Positions 23,787 to 34,074 are shown, counted from the stretch's first letter. The stretch: DNA of 64,000 bases from Odobenus rosmarus divergens (GCF_000321225.1 NW_004451405.1:80567-144566), one strand, 5' to 3'. Translations and numbers: made by a program. Notes: generated from the letters alone by a model not told the origin.

Positions 23787-24195
23787 ACTATGATTCAACC
23801 AATAATAATGTCTTTTTTTTTTTTTAAAGATTTTATTTATTTATTTGAGAGAGAGAGAATGAGAGATAGAGAGCACGGGAGGGAAGAGGGTCAGGGGGAG
23901 AAGCAGACTCCCCGCCGGGCAGGGAGCCCGATGTGGGACTTGATCCCGGGACTCTAGGATCATGACCTGAGCCGAAGGCAGTCGCTTAACCAACTGAGCC
24001 ACCCAGGCGCCCTCAACCAATAATAATGTCTTATTATAGTTTAGTTCAGTGACTTTCAAACTTATTTAGCAGCAGTTAGCCTTCTTTGAAAGAACTTTCA
24101 TGCAGAGACACAATATATTAGTCAGGATGTTTTGGTTGTGAGGTCTGACTCAAGTTAGTCTAGAAGTAGAAGGGAATTGACTAGTTAATTTAACC
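23787..24195 (+). repeat. Local duplication, copy 2 (with SINE)
   Basis: Matches the block at 22163-22347 on both sides of the SINE 23813-24012. Beyond TTAATTTAACC the sequence continues as a repeat-like stretch to about 24480, which copy 1 lacks. So copy 1 looks like the truncated one. Confidence 0.85.
23813..24012 (-). mobile_element. CAN-SINE, subfamily A, in duplicated block
   Basis: Full-length, with perfect TCAACCAATAATAATGTC duplications at 23795 and 24013. It is absent from the paralogous position near 22.17 kb, so it arrived after the local duplication. Confidence 0.97.
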
Positions 24196-24199
24196 GTAC

Positions 24200-24490
24200 T
24201 ATGTGAAAAGGTGCAGCTGGACCCCATGGGTGACTGGCATCTCAGACTGGTGCACCACTAGGACTTGCTCTACTTTCATCTCTGTGTAATGGCTTCATTC
24301 CACAAAAGCAGTATGTGGCCACTTGCCATTATCAAGACTTCCTTCTTTCCTCAGACTACCACTGTAGTGGGATAGCCCTTCTTTCCTTATTTCCACCTGA
24401 ACACCTCCTGGGAAAGAACTCTGCTTGCTTTTGCAGCCAAGAAGTTGGGGGACTGAGCTGCAGCTGCCACTAAAGTCACATAGTTTCTCC
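24200..24490 (+). mobile_element. Ancient repeat continuing copy 2
   Basis: ATGGCTTCATTCCACAAAAG, then CTGGGAAAGAACTCTGCTTG keep the order of a common mammalian repeat whose start is in the duplicated block. Class not assigned. Confidence 0.4.
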
Positions 24491-25711
24491 AAAAGAAAGG
24501 AATATTGTCTGTAGGAAAAGGAAAGTTACCAGGGAGACAAATAGATGGTCAATATGTAAAACAGAAACTTTCTAGTTGAAGTCCCACCTATCTGGTCCCC
24601 TCTGTACCCTAGGTGGTTTCTGGAGTATACCTTTGAAAACCCCATGAGGATCCTTGGAATACAGCATTAAAATAATCAATTGTATTGATTGGATAGCATG
24701 CCAGGTGCCTGCAAGTCCTTGATAAACTGAAGTACTAGATATTTATTGATGGTGGTAGTGCTTAATTAGAAAATTTCTGGAATAAGGTAAGTACTAGAAA
24801 GAGTGGTACTGATGTTGATGGGGCTGGGGTGGAGATTCTGAATATTCAGGGGTCAAGGAACTTGAGATGGGAAGTATAGAAAGAAAGAAGGCAAGAGGGC
24901 ACCAAGATGAACTTTGCCTGCTTTGCCATTTTATCTAGGACTAACATATCATATGGCACACTATTAATGGTGGAAAATGTTCATCTTTGGCCAAGGTGGT
25001 GGGATGGTCCTTGGTGTCATCCATTGTCATTCTAGAGAAAGGAATAAAGGGGAGGTTGATGGACAGAGAGAGTTGGTGGACCTGGAGAGGGGCAGAGGCA
25101 GTGAGTAAAGACACCTTTCTTGGATGGATATAGCCATGGTAGATGGTAGCTCAAAAAATATTAGAAACAAAGTAATGAGGATACAGGGAGACAGAAGAGG
25201 AATAAGATGAGTTAAGATGGGAAGATGGAGAGGAATGTGGTTCAGTAAAGGGCAGAATATGTCACTGGAATATAGTTTGGATGCCCTGTCAGGAGGTCTG
25301 GGAAGTAAAAATTCAAGATCATCTTGATTAATACCTGTTTAAAAGTTGTACTAATGAGTATCAGGTAAAATTACATTTAATTATTTTACCAATTACATCT
25401 TACTAAATAAATGTGATACTTTTCTTGAAAAATTATGTAGCTACTAAGTGTATTGAAATCAGTAAAGTCAAATTTAGTTCTTTATCAAATAGTAACGATG
25501 TTCTTAAATAAAAAACTTTAAACCTTTGCCTTTTGAGCAAACTATTCGACAGAATTTCAGAAAACATAAAAGAACATAGTTCTCAGGGATCTTATAGGTC
25601 CAGTTACCTATGCTACTGACAGAAAAAACATGGAGAGATCAGATATACTCAGATCAAATATTAATTGCTAATTTGGAAAAGACACAGGTGGTCACTAGAA
25701 CATCAAGTACT
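24491..25711. other. Purine-rich unique sequence
   Basis: The middle (24830-25320) is G/A-rich with several GGAGAxxGG phrases and may be a further decayed ancient repeat. No gene seen. Confidence 0.45.
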
Positions 25712-25898
25712 TTTTTTTTAAATGATTTTATTTATTTATTTGTCAGAGAAAGAGCACAAGCAGGGAGAGTGGGAGGCAGAGGGAGAGGCAGGCTCCCCAC
25801 TGAGCAGCGAGGTGGATGAGGGACTCGATCCCAGGATGCTGGGACCATGACCTGAGCCGAAGGCAGATGCCCAACCAACTGAGCCACCCAGGCATCCC
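25712..25898 (-). mobile_element. CAN-SINE, subfamily C
   Basis: Full-length reverse complement. TCAAGTACTTTTTTTT is duplicated on both sides. It is the last CAN-SINE before the promoter. Confidence 0.96.
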
Positions 25899-26919
25899 TC
25901 AAGTACTTTTTTTTTAATTGGGAAGGAATGAACAATTCTGTAACAAATATGCAAATAAACATAAGTGTTGTTTCAGAACAAATTGTACCTACACAGTGCT
26001 GCTATTACCAACTTGGTCAAAAAGGCCTTACTTAAGCCAGAAGCTTTCAGTGGGATAAATCACTTTTTTAAAAAGAGAGACTTTTCTAATGTGTTCTTAT
26101 TTTTAATCTTAATAAAAAATTGCAATGTCTGACAAACATGAAAAATTCCCATGAAATGAGACATCAAAACAGGTTACCATTCTGTTGCAAACTTTGATCT
26201 ACTATAAAACTGCTTTTTAAAAATGGCTTAAGTGCTAATGTTTTGTTGTTATTGCAATGTATTTTTAATTGGAATCTTAAGAGTTTTTTAGTATCAATGA
26301 TGATTTAATTTCTCAGCATCTATACAATGCCAACTATTTGAAAATTATTTCTCTGATCTCAATCTCATAGCAAATGAGAAAAACAATCTGTTTTGGGGAT
26401 GATATAGTTATTTTTATTAATATATAAAAGTTTTACTTTCCTTTTGTTTTCGGTGAGTCAATACATTTGCTATGGTATAGAGAGAACATTCCTGAGAGTA
26501 GAGGTTATTTAAACTTAATCTGCATTCGATTGGTTTTTTTTAATTAAAAAAAACCCACCTACTATTCTTAACTCCGAATGTCACAATTACAATTATTCAA
26601 TGGATTGTGATCATTTTCTATATAAAATTCAGAGACCAACAATGAACATTCCCCATATAAACCTGAGCTTCAAGACTAGCAAACCACACCATTTATTAAT
26701 GCTTCCTTAACATCCGCAAAGTCTATCCCCTCTTTCCTCACCCCAGTCGCTACTTGCTAGTCAGCCTGTGAGAGTGATAGCAGAGAGAGATAACATATGG
26801 TTCCAGTAAAAATGCCAGTGCCATCAGCCTTATCCTCCTGGGTATTGTTGTGACTATTAATTTTGTGTTACCTTTCATAATTTCATTTCTGGTTGTTCTG
26901 TGAGAATTTCCTGTTTAGA
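25899..26919. other. Repeat-poor AT-rich sequence upstream of promoter
   Basis: No SINE, LINE or MIR recognised. Contains a CCCCATATAAACCTGAGC phrase and some TAATTAA motifs, compatible with regulatory sequence, but nothing specific. Confidence 0.45.
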
Positions 26920-27060
26920 GTCTGTTTCCCCTACAACCATTGCGAGCTACATAAGAATAGGGACTATATATGCTCTTTGTGTTTCTGAGGCTAAATACAG
27001 TGTCTGGAACATAATATCCCCTCCATAGATCCTTGTTTATTATATATAAACAAATAGCTA
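26920..27060 (+). mobile_element. L2 3' remnant
   Basis: AGAATAGGGACTATATATGC, then CAGTGTCTGGAACATAATAT resembles the L2 3' end. Confidence 0.6.
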
Positions 27061-27473
27061 GGAATTTATATATCTATAGGTATTTGAAGAAGCTTAAATC
27101 TTTTGAGGATATGCCATCATCACATTTACATTTTCAGACGTTTATTTTCCTCTTTTCTTCAGCAGTTGGTAGTATTTCTCCTTGGGGGAAGAGTGTGTGC
27201 CAAATAGAAATGCTGTGGCAAAAGGCCATTCAGGCAGGTTTACTATTCTGGGCTCCTGAAGTGCCTTGTTTCTTTAATACTTACAAAGTTAGAGATCACT
27301 ATTCATATATGTCAGCCTAGAGTGAAGATAGTTGGGAATGAGTGAGGCTTCCTCCATGATTAAGGCCATTTTGACAACTATTACAGAGGCTGGAATGGGG
27401 GTGCGAGAGGGAAATAGAAAACACGGTTGGAAAACAAAGTAGCCCACAGTCTTCTATATCTTAAGGGGTTTCT

Positions 27474-27494
27474 TCACTCACTCACTCACTCACT
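27474..27494 (+). repeat. (CACT)n microsatellite
   Basis: Five tandem copies of a CACT unit lie in unique sequence upstream of the promoter. Confidence 0.85.
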
Positions 27495-27990
27495 TTCTGG
27501 TGACAAAAATGAAAGTGGTGCAATTGTTCTTTTGCAATGGTGGACTCTTAATATCTGACCAGTTCTGGCTAAATGATGATTTGTATGTACCACACCTCCC
27601 CCGCCCCGTAATGAAGGCCTTTAACATTCAATAATAAAGGCCTAATTAATTCCAACCAACACAACATGCTTAGTATGCTAAACAACACCCCTGTGGGGGG
27701 AAAAAATACTCTACGCTTCTAATATACCCTTATGCTGCTTGTTTAAGTACGCAAACCCGGAGCATGCATCGAGAAATTGTGCAAAACTGCAAGCAATAGC
27801 AGTATTCTGCCTCTAGAGCTGGTATAATTTTTGGACTACCGGTGGTAAAAAGCAGAAGCTGATCCACAAAAACATAATTAAACCCCCGAAACTTAAAATG
27901 TCAAGGCCACATTCACCAAGTAAACATTAATCTTTCTCGTTTACATTTTGATGTTTTCATGGGGGGGGCACTGCCAAACAAACGTAATTC

Positions 27991-28000
27991 TATCGCGAGA
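27991..28000 (+). promoter_or_regulatory. BANP/Kaiso-like CGCG palindrome
   Basis: TATCGCGAGA differs by one base from the TCTCGCGAGA promoter motif. It lies about 200 bases upstream of the CpG island edge. It may be chance. Confidence 0.2.
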
Positions 28001-28428
28001 AGGGAGAATTAGCAAATAAATAGGAAGGGGATTAACGCAGAGCGTCACAGGTTCTTTTATTTACCTTTCGCGACACAACTTACAGATGTTTTATGTAAAA
28101 AAAAAAAAACCAAAAAAACCCATCGAAGATGTCAGGAAACCTTTCCTTCCGTCACTTCACCTCACCTGGCGTCTCATTAGCTACCCAGACCAGCGCTCAG
28201 CTTCGCAGTCACGCAGCCTCTGGCGAGCATGCAGTAACAGCGCCGAGTCCAGGCACGAACACAGGGTGAGGAGGGTTCGCCAGTCTCTTCCCCACCATGG
28301 CTTTGTGGACGTGGATGTTTGATACCCTACCTGTCTTCCCAGCTCCGCTCGTCACTCAAGCCAAGAAAAGAGAGTAAAAAAGCGGTAAGGGTAAAGGAGA
28401 AAATGGGTAAGACTCCTGGCAGTCACGC

Positions 28429-28438
28429 GCGCAGGCGC
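28429..28438. promoter_or_regulatory. NRF1-like site
   Basis: GCGCAGGCGC within a CGCG-rich stretch resembles the NRF1 palindrome (GCGCATGCGC), with one centre mismatch. It is about 25 bases upstream of the GC box. Such sites are common in CpG-island promoters, so this is suggestive only. Confidence 0.35.
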
Positions 28439-28461
28439 GCCAAGACCAAACGCGCTGGCCA

Positions 28462-28472
28462 GGGGGCGGGGC
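28462..28472 (+). promoter_or_regulatory. GC box (SP/KLF site)
   Basis: GGGGGCGGGGC matches the SP1/KLF GC-box consensus. It sits near the upstream part of the CpG island, about 750 bases before the candidate exon 1 donor, as expected for a TATA-less promoter. Confidence 0.5.
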
Positions 28473-28499
28473 CGAGTCGCGGCGCTGGAGCTCCGCCTC

Positions 28500-28528
28500 C
28501 TTCCCCCACCCCCACCCCCACCCCCCCG
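28500..28528 (-). repeat. C-rich tract (G4-capable on - strand)
   Basis: Four or more runs of five or more C separated by single A bases, ending in a run of seven C, make a CCCCCA-type tract. The minus strand reads as G-runs with one-base loops, which is favourable for a G-quadruplex. It sits in the promoter core just before the candidate exon 1. Confidence 0.7.
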
Positions 28529-28560
28529 CGCAGGGGAGTGACTGACTCTCGCCAGCCCCT

Positions 28561-28568
28561 CCACGTCA
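28561..28568 (-). promoter_or_regulatory. CRE-like element
   Basis: CCACGTCA is the reverse complement of TGACGTGG, a CREB/ATF-type site. It lies between the polyC tract and the candidate exon 1 in the island core. Confidence 0.35.
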
Positions 28569-28725
28569 ATCAACCCTCCTCCTTCTCGCACTCTCTGCAC
28601 CTTGTTATTAATCTTAGTACCGATATCGCGCGGACGCCTCTCCCCCGGCCCTCGGGGGTGTGAACGTGTGTGAGCGAGAGCGAAGGTACCGAAAGCTGGC
28701 GTCTCTGTGCGGCAGCCTTGGGCCC

Positions 28726-28780
28726 GGCAGCAGCAGCAGGCGCAGCAGCAACCCCCGCAGCGGCGGCAGCCCCAGCGCCA
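28726..28780 (+). repeat. Interrupted CAG tract
   Basis: CAGCAGCAGCAGG followed by more CAG and CGGCAG units lies in candidate exon 1. It is short and interrupted, so probably stable. Confidence 0.65.
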
Positions 28781-29114
28781 GGAGGCCAAGGCCAAGGCCA
28801 GGTTCTGCGCCGCTCTCGGAGTAATAGCCGCGGCTTCGGAGGCTGCGGGGGCGCCGCTTCCTCCGGCAGGGGGCTTTCGCGTCGGCGGCCGCGGGGCCTC
28901 TCCTGAGCGCCCAGGGTCACTGTCCCTGAAACCCGGCGGCGCGGCCCTCGTCCCCCTCCCCGCCCCCAGTCCGTCTCCTCGCTCCCGTCAGCCGTCCTCT
29001 TTGCCGCCGCCTCTGCTGTTCCTCAGGCGGCCCGGCCCGGCCCGCCCGCCCCGCGTCCCCTCCGGCCGGTGCCTCTCCCCCCGGCGGGCTGCCTGCATGT
29101 CTTTGCTGCCCTCA

Positions 29115-29200
29115 GCCCCGCCGCCACCGCCGCCGCCGCCTCCCCCGCCGCCGCAGCACCAGCACCAGCCGCCCCGCCGCCGCCGCCGCCGTCGCCGCCC
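29115..29200 (+). repeat. CCG / CGC trinucleotide tracts
   Basis: An imperfect CCG run is followed by a short CAGCAC segment and a CGC run, all inside the candidate exon 1. In the frame of AUG 29097 these read as Pro, Gln/His and Arg runs. The length is likely polymorphic. Confidence 0.8.
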
Positions 29201-29718
29201 GGACCCCGGCGCGCTGAATGCAGGTGAGGAGGGGGCGCAGGCCCTCCGCGACCCCAGGCCCGGGCGCCTTGTGCGTCCGTCCGCCCGCGAGCGGGGTGCG
29301 GGCCCTGCCTGTCGCGGCGGCTTCCCTTCGGGGCGGGCGGGAGCGAGGCCCGCCCGTGGGTGTTTGTGTTTGCGTCTGCGGCTTCGGAGGGGAAGCATCT
29401 GTGGGGGCCTGGTGCGCGCGCGCGCGTGTTTGTGTGTGTGTGTTTCCCGTGCCGCGGGGAAATGGCTGCTGTTGCCCCTCCTGGGCCAGAGGAAGAGAAT
29501 GAGGTAAAGTGTTTTTGTGCCTCCTAGTAGATCGAGAATGGTGGGAAGAGGAGCGCGTCCCCGGGGAAATGAGGTGGGAGAGGGACAAATGTGAGTGTGG
29601 GTGAGCGAGTTGGGACTCTGGCGGGCGGGGAGGCTGCCTGAGGACCCAGAGCGAGTGGGTGTGTGTCGGGTGTGGGGTTGACCCGCGTCGCTGTCGGAGG
29701 CGGCGAAGGTTCCGGGGT

Positions 29719-29750
29719 ATGTGTGTGTGTGTGTGTGTGTGGGGGGGGGG
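29719..29750 (+). repeat. (TG)n followed by G10
   Basis: About 11 TG units run directly into ten G. The tract lies in the CpG island about 500 bases past the exon 1 donor. (TG)n can adopt Z-DNA. The length is probably polymorphic and hard to sequence. Confidence 0.85.
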
Positions 29751-30250
29751 CTCCGCGCCCAGGGCCCGGGACTCTGGGGGCGGATTTCGTGTGTCTGGGA
29801 CCCCCCGAGTGGCGTGTCCCTCCCTTTTTGTGGCCGAGGCTCCGGTGCCTCGCAGGTGAGAGCTTCTCGGCTTCGGCCCGGCCGGGGAGGGTAGTGTGTG
29901 TGCGGCACGCGCACAGCAGCCAGGCCGGGAGAGCCGCGGGTCGGGGCCGCGCCGCTGTTCCCGGGGCCCGGCAGGAAGCGCGCCGGCCTGCAGCGCGGCC
30001 TAACAGCCTCGGCGCCCGCCCGCCAGCGCGCCAGCCTCCCGCCAGCCTCCCGGGACGCCTCCCGGGACGCCGGGCCCGCGGGGGCCCAGGGCGCTGCCTC
30101 AGGCCTGGGCAGGTGAGGGTCGGAGGCGGAACGCGCCGATTGCAGTCGCCTCGGCCGCCTCCGCGTCTGCTGAGGAGAGGCGAAGGCAGCTTTTGGCGTT
30201 CGAACTGCAAGCTCTTCCCCTAGCCGGCGCTGGGACCCGAGGGAAAGTGA

Positions 30251-31159
30251 ATCAAAGCAGTAAAATCTCGGGAATACGCGGTGTTGAGATCCCTTCCCTT
30301 CATCTTTCTCTGAAGGCTGGGTGGAGAGACTAAGTACACGTTTTCAGTTTTCGTTGCAAATATTTTCTCTTGGATAATATGTATGCAGTTTTTAAGATAA
30401 CATTTTTCTTGAGAGGCGGGGGAAGAAATGGAGCCTGGCTTCCCTGTCCTGTGGTGTTGGTGGGATTGGATCGATTTTGTGCGTTTGAAATTGTTTTATC
30501 CTGCCTCCTAGGGGGAAAGGCGTGTACGCGCCGAGCTGAGGAGGTCGGTGAGGAAGAGGAAGTTACTGTAGCTGTCATCGTCCTTAACTCGGCCTATTTA
30601 GCTGTTTAGATGGATTGTGTTCAGGGAGTTTGGCTGAGGCGTTTGTACACGTTGGAAGCACAGTACTACATTTTACTACCGTATTGCCTCTACTTATCTT
30701 AATTGTCAATCGGGATAGTCACGTACAAACAAGTTTTCACTCAGAATCTCCAGAACCTAGATCAAGTAGCCTTTATTGTCTACCCAGTGTGTGCTCCTGG
30801 GAAGCTATTTTCAGGGTAGTCTAAGCAAAACGGAACTATAAAGATAAAGCTGCCAATAGGTGTACAGTGCATTGTAGACCCAAATATAAATGGTATTTGG
30901 ATAATTATTTGCTCATCTACTGTACTCCACCCTCTTTCCGTTTGCATTTAGTAAGCTCATCTAGCTAAAACCCTATGGATAAAGTCATGATACAGATTGG
31001 ATCTTTGCAGACCATGCTCTGTATAAAGGCCAGATAGCTCTGTTTCTAAACTGGTCTCACAAAGAAATGTTCCAGGCTGTTCACTGGGAACAAGAGTGGA
31101 GGGAAGAATAGGAGTGGAGAGCTGTTTTCTATGACCACTGCTGGAAAAACAACGTATGT
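30251..31159. other. Unique sequence downstream of the CpG island
   Basis: CpG content falls away here and no repeat is seen. Interpreted as the start of intron 1. Confidence 0.55.
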
Positions 31160-31360
31160 AGTTTAGTGGAAAAAAGGACTTGTTTTACAGACCTCAGAAC
31201 TCTGGCTGTGCCATTTTTCTTAGCTGTTTGACCTTAGCAAGTTACCTAATGTCTATAAACCTCAATTTTGTCATTTGTAACAAGCAGATAATACATTTAT
31301 AGTAAGATTGTCCTGGAGGTAGAATGTTTGGCACATAGTAGTTGCTTAGTTAAATATTCC
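31160..31360 (+). mobile_element. MIR remnant
   Basis: CTCTGGCTGTGCCATTTTTC, then GACCTTAGCAAGTTACCTAA and GGCACATAGTAGTTGCTTAG match MIR. Confidence 0.85.
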
Positions 31361-32764
31361 TCCTCCTGCAGCCCTGATTGTGGGCACTGAAAAACATGTA
31401 TAGAAGTACAAATACCCATTTGATAATTGAGAGCAATATTATGTAACTGTAGGTTAAAAATCAAGACAATAGAACATTTCAGAGTCCTTTGATAATACAT
31501 AAGGTATATATAAACAATTTTAAGTTGTATTTTGTGTCTTTCCTAGAAATGAGACTGTCATTAAAGTGGCCTAGTATATTAGTTTATAGACTATCTAGTC
31601 ATACATTTTTACCCCCATATTTTTGAATAGGCATCTCTCAGTTTCCCTGCTCTTTATGAATTCTATGTAGCCCTGGAAAAAATTGTTCACACTGTTATGT
31701 AGCACATATATGTTCCAATACAATCAAGCATTAAAATGGATCAAGAAACTATAGTTTACCTTTATAGATTCACAAAGAGTAGTGCCCAAAAAATTGCTGT
31801 GTAACTCTTTTAGTTCATGTTGACTAATTTGGTAAACAAAAACCTCTTGGAATATTTTCCTGAATGGTTTAAGGAAAAATCCTCAGCTTTCAATAGTTTT
31901 CCATTTTTATTCTGTGTGGAGTAGTAAATGTGCTGTTCAATTTTAATTGTATTGTGGTGGGGAAAAAAATGATACGGAATTTAAAGGCAATGGAGAGGTT
32001 AAAGAAGGATTTTTTTCTTTTTTCGTGAAGGCAGGGTGAAGAGAATGTGGGAGGAGTTTCATTGGGTTAAGTTTGTACTATCTGTTTACTAATGCCAGGT
32101 TCCCGGTTAGGCCTTATTTTTATCAACAATGTTAAACTTTAAAAAAAAACCTGTAAAGCACTAAAATTTTAACACTTTTGTGAAGCCCAGTAGGGAGAAC
32201 TTTATTAGAATGCAAAATGTCATGGTTTTGTTAAAGTATGTGTCTTATGGGTATGTGTGCATTTACAGAGTTATCTGCCATATGGTTATATTTAAAGGAA
32301 GAATTCTTACCTTAATTATAGATGATAATAAAATAAAGAAATACACAGAAATTATGGATAATTTTTAATACTTTAAGAACAGTAAAATAGGAATGAGTTT
32401 TGCCTTTAAGTATATATTAGATATTACAAATTAGACATTATGAATTACAATGTTTTAAAACACTTCATAATTTTTTAATTTGGGAAACATTTCTTTGTAA
32501 TTATGAAAATACACTGAACTAAAATAAAATATTAAGACGTGGACAGTAAAATTTATGAACAGTGGAACTGCTCATTGCTATCATTGTTTAAAGTAATTAT
32601 GTTACAACAAAATTAAGGTGGAAAATTGTTTAGATTTTAAAATTTAATGTTACTTAAAGGGCTTTTAAACAATCTTTCCAAAATATCACTTACAAATGTC
32701 TTTGGGGGGAATTAAAATACTTAAGACTTTGTGCATGTATTACTTTGGATAATGCTAATTAGGG
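31361..32764. other. Unique intronic sequence
   Basis: No transposon or exon-like unit recognised over 1.4 kb of AT-rich sequence. Confidence 0.5.
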
Positions 32765-33100
32765 TAATAAATACACCAGAATTTCAGTGGCTTAACACAT
32801 GTAAGTTTGTATTTTGCTCACATGTAACAGTTCTGTGCAGGTGCTCCTGGTTAGCAGGCTTGTGGCTTTACTCCATGTGGTATTTGAGGGACCCACACTC
32901 CTTAACATCTATGGCTCTAGCATTCTTTAGGGCTTTGGAGCCTTGTGTGTTACTTACAGGCCATTTCTTAGGAACTCCCAGACTTAAAGTGACAAACATC
33001 TGCCCACATTGGACTGGTGAGAATTTGTCACAGAGCCTTATTTGAATGCAAGGGGGATGGGAATGTAGTCCCCAGATGGTGGACAGCTTGGGGCATTTCA
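32765..33100 (+). mobile_element. Ancient repeat, class uncertain
   Basis: TTCAGTGGCTTAACACATGT, then CTCCTGGTTAGCAGGCTTGT and ACTGGTGAGAATTTGTCACA read like a dispersed mammalian repeat. Class not assigned. Confidence 0.45.
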
Positions 33101-33873
33101 TGATGTTGTTTTAGATGGTAGCGTATATTTATGAAATTATGTCAAAAAGGTGAGTTATAATACTTGAAGGAGTTAAAGCCACAAGAGGAGGAAGAGCTCT
33201 CTCCTATGAGGAGTTTGAACAAGTGAAATCTAGCTATTTAAAGATACACATTTTACAGAGAACATAACAATTGGATTTTATAACCTTTAGTAGGTCTCTC
33301 CTTTACTATCTAGTTATCAACCGTCATTGTGGTCTACTGGGTTTCGGCTGTTTGAGTTTTTCTCTTTGTACTTTGAAATCAATTGACTTTGAATTTCAGT
33401 TTCTGTGTTACAGTTCCATGGGAAACACAGTTTTGAATTTTCACTCTCTCTTTAGGATAAAATGTTATTATTACTTTATACTTTAAGGAAATATTTAGGT
33501 GGACCTTACTATGTTTTCTTGTTTGCTGTTGTTGTTTTTGTAATTCTAAAGTCATTTTAATATATGTGAGACTTCACTCAACAATAAAATCGTCAAATAA
33601 ACAACAAAGGTTTAATTATTAACTTGTGCTCATGTTTCATGATGAAAATACTACAACTTTCTTTAACTGCACTAACAGTGAGCCTCTAGTATATTAAATG
33701 AATTTTATCTCTCGGCAACTTAATTTTAATTAAATCATAACTTATTCTTCCATTACATAGGATTATTGTAATGTGAAACCTTAGCTCTATGTTCTCCACG
33801 TATTTTTATTCTGAACAGTTGGGTTAAGGATCTGAGGAATTTTATATATATCTGTATTCCTCCAAAGGAAGTC
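33101..33873. other. Unique intronic sequence
   Basis: AT-rich; nothing recognised apart from T-rich tracts near 33870. Confidence 0.5.
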
Positions 33874-34074
33874 TTTTTTTTTTTTTTTAAGATTTTTATT
33901 TATTTATTTGACAGAGAGACAGTGAGAGAGGGAACACAAGCAGAGGGAGTGGGAGAGGGAGAAGCAGGCCTCCTGCCAAGCAGCGCCATGCGATGCAGGG
34001 CTTGATCCCAGGACCCTGGGACCATGACCTGAGCTGAAGGCAGACACTTAAGGACTGAGCCACCCAGGCACCCC
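33874..34074 (-). mobile_element. CAN-SINE, subfamily C
   Basis: Full-length reverse complement, with AAAGGAAGTCTTTT on both sides. It is the first CAN-SINE after the CpG island. Confidence 0.96.

Larger units (their letters stand above)
27061..28189. other. Repeat-free promoter-proximal sequence
   Basis: Free of recognised transposons apart from the CACT microsatellite. A short segment (27605-27660) repeats AAGGCCT with an intervening ATTCAATAATAA and a TAATTAATT core. A candidate proximal regulatory region, by position only. Confidence 0.45.
28640..29223 (+). other. Candidate first exon (5'UTR) of unidentified gene
   Basis: The 3' end is set by a strong splice donor, AATGCAG|GTGAGG, at 29223/29224. 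The 5' end is a guess because the transcription start cannot be read directly; it is placed just after the GC-box, CRE-like and polyC region. The exon has CAG-rich (about 28728-28755), CCG-rich (29115-29155) and CGC-rich (29170-29200) tracts. The only AUG noted near the 3' end is at 29097, with a poor context (T at -3, T at +4). Its frame gives a Pro-, His/Gln- and Arg-run peptide open to the donor in phase 1. This looks more like a leader with an upstream ORF than a main coding start. Alternative downstream donors are at 29504, 29856 and 30113. I do not recognise the gene. Confidence 0.55.
28190..30250. promoter_or_regulatory. CpG island promoter
   Basis: About 2 kb of very GC- and CpG-rich sequence stands in an otherwise AT-rich window. 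It holds GC boxes, an NRF1-like site, CAG, CCG and CGC tracts and several CAG|GTGAG-type splice donors on the + strand. No TATA box is evident, which fits a dispersed-start, housekeeping or widely expressed promoter. No transposon lies within it, and the nearest CAN-SINEs are at 25.9 kb and 33.9 kb. The edges are my visual estimate; a CpG observed/expected calculation would fix them. Direction is inferred to be + from the donors and from repeat orientation in the flanks. Confidence 0.93.

Noticed and set aside
28707..29507. 266-codon + frame taken as a complete protein
   Set aside because: Its first codon is GTG, and the frame reads through the strong donor at 29223 into probable intron. Kept only as a possible uORF or non-AUG extension.
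4936..29750. Tandem repeats considered as CRISPR-like or other arrays
   Set aside because: All are simple microsatellites or tail-derived tracts without spaced repeat units.
28988..29914. 308-codon minus-strand frame in the CpG island
   Set aside because: Its residues are runs of Pro, Arg, Gly and Thr-His from CCG and TG/AC tracts. Stop codons are rare in such GC-rich DNA on every frame, and several frames are open at once. No family resemblance.
29524..30223. Overlapping 228- and 186-codon frames on both strands
   Set aside because: Both are low-complexity products of GC-rich sequence and cross the TG/G10 tract. No sign of coding constraint.
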